Origin: an uncultured Collinsella sp.
Lineage (GTDB): Bacteria > Actinomycetota > Coriobacteriia > Coriobacteriales > Coriobacteriaceae
Direction of reading: 5' to 3'
Assembly: GCA_958421655.1 (NCBI GenBank)
Contig: CATZMG010000079.1
Location: 1-8,333, forward strand
DNA length: 8,333 bases
Shown here: positions 5,335-8,333 of the stretch, in pieces
How the letters are laid out: each line of letters starts with the position of its first letter
Position numbering within the stretch: the stretch's first letter is position 1
Position numbers and translations under genes: made by a program
Notes under the pieces: generated by a model
The model's database searches: none
What the model was told of the DNA's origin: nothing
The model's input: the letters and a program-made list of their open reading frames with translations, nothing else

Positions 5335-6009
5335 TTAGTCCAGGTCGTCGGCAGCAAAGTTGTCGATCGGGGCGAAGGGATCGGCCACGGGGACAACCGG
5401 GTCAGCGACGGGCAGCGGCTCGGCGGGAACAGTCACTGCAGGAGAAGCGGCAGAACCGACCGGCGTGGAGGCCATCAGATCGGCCGGGAAGGAATTCTGG
5501 GCATCGTCCATGAAGTGCTGGATGAGCTTGAGATACTCTGCCTTGAACTCCTCACGGGAAGCCTTGAGACGATCGATCTCCTCGAGCTCGGCCTGCTTCT
5601 CGGTCAGAGCCTGGCGGATAACCTCGCGGGCCTTGGCGTCAGCCTCGTTGCGGATACGCTCAGCGTTCTCGTTGGCATCGTTGACGATGGTCTCAGCGGT
5701 CTGCTGGGCAGCGATCAGGGCAGCGGAAATCTGGCGCTCCTGAGCGGAGAAGTCAGGGGCGGGAGCAGCCACGGGGGCGGCAGGAACGGCCTGGGCGGTG
5801 GCATCCTGAGCTTGGGCAAGCTGAGCCTGCGCATCGGCAAGCTGCTGCTCGGTAGCAGTCAGACGACCCTTAAGGTCGACGATCTTAGCGAGCATAGCGT
5901 CAACCTCGGAGGACAGCGTCTCCAAGAAGACGTCGACCTCAGCAGGATCGTAGCCACGCTTGGCCTCAGAGAAAGTCTGAGCCTGGATGTCTGCAGGGGT
6001 AATAGCCAT
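5335..6009 (-). CDS. divIVA: DivIVA domain cell-division/polarity protein
   Basis: This 224-residue protein has a classic DivIVA N-terminus: ITPADIQAQTF (3-13), then RGYDPAEVDVFLETL (18-32). DivIVA proteins sense negative membrane curvature at poles and septa and recruit division or growth proteins. A first coiled coil covers about 28-70. An Ala/Pro-rich break (71-87) follows, then a long second coiled coil (about 88-168) and a disordered Pro/Ala/Asp-rich acidic tail (173-224). Such tails are common in actinobacterial homologues. Aligned with B. subtilis DivIVA, the membrane-inserting Phe17 is Lys17 here while Arg18 is kept, so membrane contact may rest on charge. ATG 6009 has AAAGGAGA at good spacing. 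The gene is last in the yggS-sepF-yggT-divIVA cluster, 61 bp after yggT, and ends at the terminator at 5279-5308. Confidence 0.95.
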   Translation of the reverse strand: MAITPADIQAQTFSEAKRGYDPAEVDVFLETLSSEVDAMLAKIVDLKGRLTATEQQLADAQAQLAQAQDATAQAVPAAPVAAPAPDFSAQERQISAALIAAQQTAETIVNDANENAERIRNEADAKAREVIRQALTEKQAELEEIDRLKASREEFKAEYLKLIQHFMDDAQNSFPADLMASTPVGSAASPAVTVPAEPLPVADPVVPVADPFAPIDNFAADDLD

Positions 6010-6070
6010 AACAAGTCTCCTTTTTCATCGCCTCGGCGCTACACGCCCGACGTAAGTTACTAAGTCAGTT

Positions 6071-6352
6071 CTACACGAGTATACCTATAAGAAGCTGCAG
6101 AACCAGCCTCTGCACCAACTGCAACGCAATAATCGCAACGACCGGCGAAAAATCGATACCGCCCATCGGCGGGATGAAACGACGGAACAGGTTGAGCCAC
6201 GGACCGCACACGCTATCAAGCACCGCGGCAATATCCTGAAGCAAACCACCCTGCTTCATGGGAATCCACGTCATAAAGCAGTAGACGACAATGAGCGTGG
6301 AATAGAAGTTGAACAGCGTGTTGACCAGCTGGACGATAGTGTAGATGTTGAT
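6071..6352 (-). CDS. yggT: YggT family membrane protein with probable non-AUG (AUC or AUU) start
   Basis: The family-like sequence runs from IYTIVQLVNTLFNFYSTLIV through YCFMTWIPM to GGIDFSPVVAIIALQLVQRL. That gives two hydrophobic helices, the usual YggT (YlmG) layout of about 80-100 residues. YggT proteins sit beside sepF in many Gram-positive and cyanobacterial genomes and are linked to septum or nucleoid positioning. The first ATG in frame is 6274. It would remove the first helix, leave only 67 residues, and has no Shine-Dalgarno. Upstream to the in-frame TAA that ends sepF (6376-6374) there is no ATG, GTG or TTG. GAGGAG (6364-6359) is followed after six bases by ATC (6352) and directly by ATT (6358). 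I chose ATC for its spacing, giving 93 residues; ATT would give 95. The two genes share a frame, so a read-through SepF-YggT fusion is also conceivable. Confidence 0.85.
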   Translation of the reverse strand: MNIYTIVQLVNTLFNFYSTLIVVYCFMTWIPMKQGGLLQDIAAVLDSVCGPWLNLFRRFIPPMGGIDFSPVVAIIALQLVQRLVLQLLIGILV

Positions 6353-6373
6353 GGGAATCTCCTCGTCTTGTCT

Positions 6374-7096
6374 TTACTTAAGGTAGCCGTCGGCACGAAG
6401 CTTCTTGAGATCGGAATCTTTGACCTCGCAACCGGCGGGCAGCACCATGAACACGCGGTCGCCCACCTCCTTGACCGTGGCACCCAGACCGCAGGCAAAG
6501 CCGTAAGAGAAGTCCAAGACGCGCTTGGCAACTTCGGTGCGTACGCCCACAAAAATCAGTGCGACAGGCTGCTTGGTGCGAACGCGGCGCACCACGGTCT
6601 CCACGTCGTCATAGCTCTCGGGGCGCAGGACATAGGCCGGCAGCTGCGGCGTGGCGTTGATGATATTGCTCGCATAGGCCGAGGCATCGCTCGGTGCAGG
6701 CGCGGGTGCAGCGGCGGCACGGGCGCGGGTATTCTCGGCGTAGCTCGACGGCGTGTCATAGGCACCAGGACGATAACCGCTCGCAACACTGTCCTGCGAG
6801 CGCGAAGGCGGGTTATACGTCGCGGCATGGCGGGAGTCATCGCCGACCAGCTGACCGGAGCGCGTATACACGGCAACCGACTCAGCTTCACCGCGGCGCG
6901 TCTGGCCAAGCAGGCCGTTGCTCGGCTCGTCTTGGGTGTAGAAGCCCTCGCCCGAAGCACCGCTGTAGCCGTTGCCCTGATAACTATCGTCATAGCCGTC
7001 ATCGTAGCCGTAGTCGTCGTCCTGGCCATAACCCTGGTCGTAACCCTGCTGGCCGCCCAGGTGCATCTTATTTTTAATCTCGTCAAGGAAGCCCAT
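6374..7096 (-). CDS. sepF: SepF cell-division protein
   Basis: This 240-residue protein has the SepF plan. An N-terminal amphipathic helix, MGFLDEIKNKMHLGG (1-15), binds membrane. A long flexible linker follows, and the C-terminal SepF domain (about 153-227) binds the FtsZ tail and polymerises. The domain shows VLRPESYDDVETVV (156-169), VAKRVLDFSYGF (189-200), and VKEVGDRVFMVLP (208-220). SepF anchors FtsZ to the membrane and is the main such anchor in actinobacteria, which lack FtsA. The linker is notable: 17-45 is rich in Tyr, Asp, Gly and Gln with repeated GYD/YDD units, and 126-137 is Ala/Pro-rich. The usual Asn in the first strand of the domain (VVLNL in many homologues) is replaced, reading VALIFVGV. 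The frame is open upstream to 7147, but ATG 7096 fits the family start and has AGAGGA at normal spacing. It lies 60 bp after yggS. Confidence 0.95.
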   Translation of the reverse strand: MGFLDEIKNKMHLGGQQGYDQGYGQDDDYGYDDGYDDSYQGNGYSGASGEGFYTQDEPSNGLLGQTRRGEAESVAVYTRSGQLVGDDSRHAATYNPPSRSQDSVASGYRPGAYDTPSSYAENTRARAAAAPAPAPSDASAYASNIINATPQLPAYVLRPESYDDVETVVRRVRTKQPVALIFVGVRTEVAKRVLDFSYGFACGLGATVKEVGDRVFMVLPAGCEVKDSDLKKLRADGYLK

Positions 7097-7156
7097 GGTT
7101 GTGTCCTCTCGCGGTTTAGTGCAGGCGCCCCGATAATCAGTGCGCACTTCAGAGCC

Positions 7157-7894
7157 TTATTTTACTGCAAACTCCGGGCTAAATACTACCCTGCCCAGGC
7201 GAACGAGCGTAGAGCCCTCCTCAAGGGCAGGCTCAAAGTCCTCGCTCATGCCGCAGGAAAGCTCAGGCAGGTTCAAATCGGGATGCGCCGCCTCCAGCTC
7301 ATCCCTCAGCTCACGAAGCCCCGCAAAGGTGCGGCGTGCCACATCCTTATTCCCCCGGGGCGCCATAGTCATAAGCCCCTGTACGCAAATTCCCTCAAGT
7401 TCCGCAAGCTCACCCGCGGCGGCGCGAATCTCATCGGGTGAAAAGCCTCCCTTCGACTCCTCACCACTCACATTGACCTCAATGAGCACACGCTGGGGGC
7501 CGACGAGCTCGCCTGCCTCAATCTTGCGAACAGCACGGCTCGAGATCGCCTGCGCCAGATGCAGCGAACCCACCGAGTGAATCAGCTCGGCTGAGCCCAG
7601 CACCGCATTGATCTTATTGGTCTGCAGGTTGCCGATCATATCGAAGCGCACCTCGGGCAGCTCCGGATGCTCCGCCAGATCCGTGAGCTTGCGAACCAGC
7701 TCCTGCGGGCGGTTCTCGGCAAAATGGCGATACCCCGCCTGGATGGCGGCAACGGTCTCATCGACACCAACGGTCTTGGACACGGCAATGAGGCTCGCGG
7801 CGTCGTGGGGACGGCCCGCGCGATCGAGCGCCGCATAAAAACGTTCCAGAATCTGCTCGCGGCGAGCGCGCATCAAGTCCAAATAGTTATCCAT
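7157..7894 (-). CDS. yggS: YggS/PLPBP family pyridoxal phosphate homeostasis protein
   Basis: This is a 245-residue single-domain TIM-barrel protein of the YggS/PROSC (YlmE) family. It binds pyridoxal 5'-phosphate and buffers vitamin B6 and amino-acid pools without known enzyme activity. The PLP lysine is Lys40 in SLIAVSKTV (34-42). Other landmarks are FAENRPQE (58-65; usually FGENRVQE), MIGNLQTNKI (86-95; usually MIGHLQTNK), IEVNVSGEESKGGF (138-151), GLMTMAP (173-179), and LSCGMSEDFEPALEEGSTLVRLG (212-234), which contacts the phosphate. The frame is open to 7978, but ATG 7894 matches the family N-terminus and has GGAGG nine bases upstream. It is the first gene of the yggS-sepF-yggT-divIVA cluster, the order seen downstream of ftsZ in many Gram-positive bacteria. 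ftsZ is not next to it here. Confidence 0.95.
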   Translation of the reverse strand: MDNYLDLMRARREQILERFYAALDRAGRPHDAASLIAVSKTVGVDETVAAIQAGYRHFAENRPQELVRKLTDLAEHPELPEVRFDMIGNLQTNKINAVLGSAELIHSVGSLHLAQAISSRAVRKIEAGELVGPQRVLIEVNVSGEESKGGFSPDEIRAAAGELAELEGICVQGLMTMAPRGNKDVARRTFAGLRELRDELEAAHPDLNLPELSCGMSEDFEPALEEGSTLVRLGRVVFSPEFAVK

Positions 7895-7944
7895 TGCCAA
7901 TCGCCTCCGCTGACAGCCAAACAAGTAGTCCCATGCTAACGCAA

Positions 7945-7976
7945 GAGCGCGGCCCCGCATGTGCAAGGCCGCGCTC
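7945..7976 (-). terminator. Strong GC hairpin, probable terminator or processing site after the PhoU-like gene
   Basis: GAGCGCGGCC (7945-7954) and GGCCGCGCTC (7967-7976) form a perfect 10-bp stem with a 12-base loop. It starts about 37 bases after the PhoU-like stop on the minus strand. Only a short, mixed T-containing tail (TTGCGTT) follows, so termination may be weak. It separates the PhoU-like gene from yggS. Confidence 0.6.
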
Positions 7977-8013
7977 ACTTAGGTATTTACAATCTTTCGA
8001 CGAACGGGGTTAC

Positions 8014-8333
8014 TTACTCCTCGTCGTCCTCGCCATCGTCCTCATCCTCAAGATGATCGAGCAGGTAGCGAAGACCCTCGCTGACCTCGTTAACGGGCAC
8101 CTTGGCAACGTAGCGTGCATCGACGGCGGGCCTCATGATAACACCCTCGCCCGAAGGCACGCGCATGCTCTCGAGCTCATCCTCATCAGTGCAGGCGATA
8201 TCACCGGCAGTCATACGCTGTCCGGTCAACAGGAAGGTCAGACGGCAGGCGGCATCGATGGAAATCGAGGCGATGCGATCGAGATAGCGCGATACCATGA
8301 TGGCGCGGCGCAGGTCGTCATAGTTGCTGTCGT
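8014..8333 (-). CDS. C-terminal part of a PhoU-like protein, 5' end outside window
   Basis: The reading frame is open from the right edge (starting ...DSNYDDLRRAIM) to TAA 8016-8014. An internal ATG at 8298 is not needed as a start because the frame continues upstream. The segment VSRYLDRIASISIDAACRLTFLLTGQ resembles the last helix pair of PhoU proteins (pattern: RYLERIADHA...I...V..L.TG). Relatives act in phosphate-uptake regulation. A tail of about 65 residues follows, not typical of PhoU, with a very acidic end (EDEDDGEDDEE). The usual E/D-rich metal-binding pattern is weak here (DRIAS instead of ERIAD). The PhoU assignment is tentative because most of the protein is not visible. Confidence 0.55.
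   Translation of the reverse strand, partial: DSNYDDLRRAIMVSRYLDRIASISIDAACRLTFLLTGQRMTAGDIACTDEDELESMRVPSGEGVIMRPAVDARYVAKVPVNEVSEGLRYLLDHLEDEDDGEDDEE

Noticed and set aside
5332..6063. Plus-strand open frame of 243 codons opposite divIVA
   Set aside because: It is Gly/Leu/Ser-rich antisense of a coiled-coil gene and begins inside the terminator region; divIVA is certain.
7139..7148. Perfect 10-bp palindrome AGTGCGCACT upstream of sepF
   Set aside because: It is short enough to occur by chance and has no promoter elements near it that I trust.
6368..7441. Plus-strand open frame of 357 codons opposite sepF and the 3' end of yggS
   Set aside because: It spans two real genes on the other strand, has no ribosome binding site and no recognisable motif.

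Overview
This is a GC-rich chromosomal segment with short intergenic gaps and strongly C-ending codons. The genes look actinobacterial of the Coriobacteriia type, and Collinsella or a near relative is my best guess from remembered protein style. No 16S or other marker is present to prove it. I see no tRNA, rRNA, CRISPR array, integrase or transposase, and most of the window is housekeeping sequence.

Left part (1-2365, all minus strand). There are three genes: a macrodomain/PARG-like protein (TIGR02452/DUF2263 type) running off the left edge; a Bax inhibitor-1 (BI-1/YccA) membrane protein closed by a strong intrinsic terminator; and a small conserved protein of unknown function. The small protein has a promoter so close to its ATG that its mRNA is probably leaderless.

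Middle part (2366-5253, plus strand). A divergent intergenic region leads into a PiT-family phosphate transporter and its DUF47 (PhoU-like) partner. Next comes a 108-nt hairpin-forming inverted repeat and a G+T-rich stretch with short repeats. A nitroreductase follows, whose codon usage changes along its length, and it ends in a good plus-strand terminator.

Right part (5279-8333, minus strand). This is a cell-division cluster, transcribed in the order yggS, sepF, yggT, divIVA, and ending in an intrinsic terminator. The order matches the distal end of the division and cell-wall (dcw) cluster of Gram-positive bacteria, where SepF tethers FtsZ to the membrane and DivIVA marks curved membrane or poles. 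yggT has no ATG, GTG or TTG at the start of its conserved reading frame. Upstream of yggS lies the 3' end of a PhoU-like gene that runs off the right edge.

I found no obvious new multi-gene system. The points most worth checking are the PARG-like protein that lacks the catalytic second glutamate, the non-canonical start of yggT, the 108-nt palindromic element, the in-frame three-codon upstream ORF before the phosphate transporter, and the likely leaderless gene.
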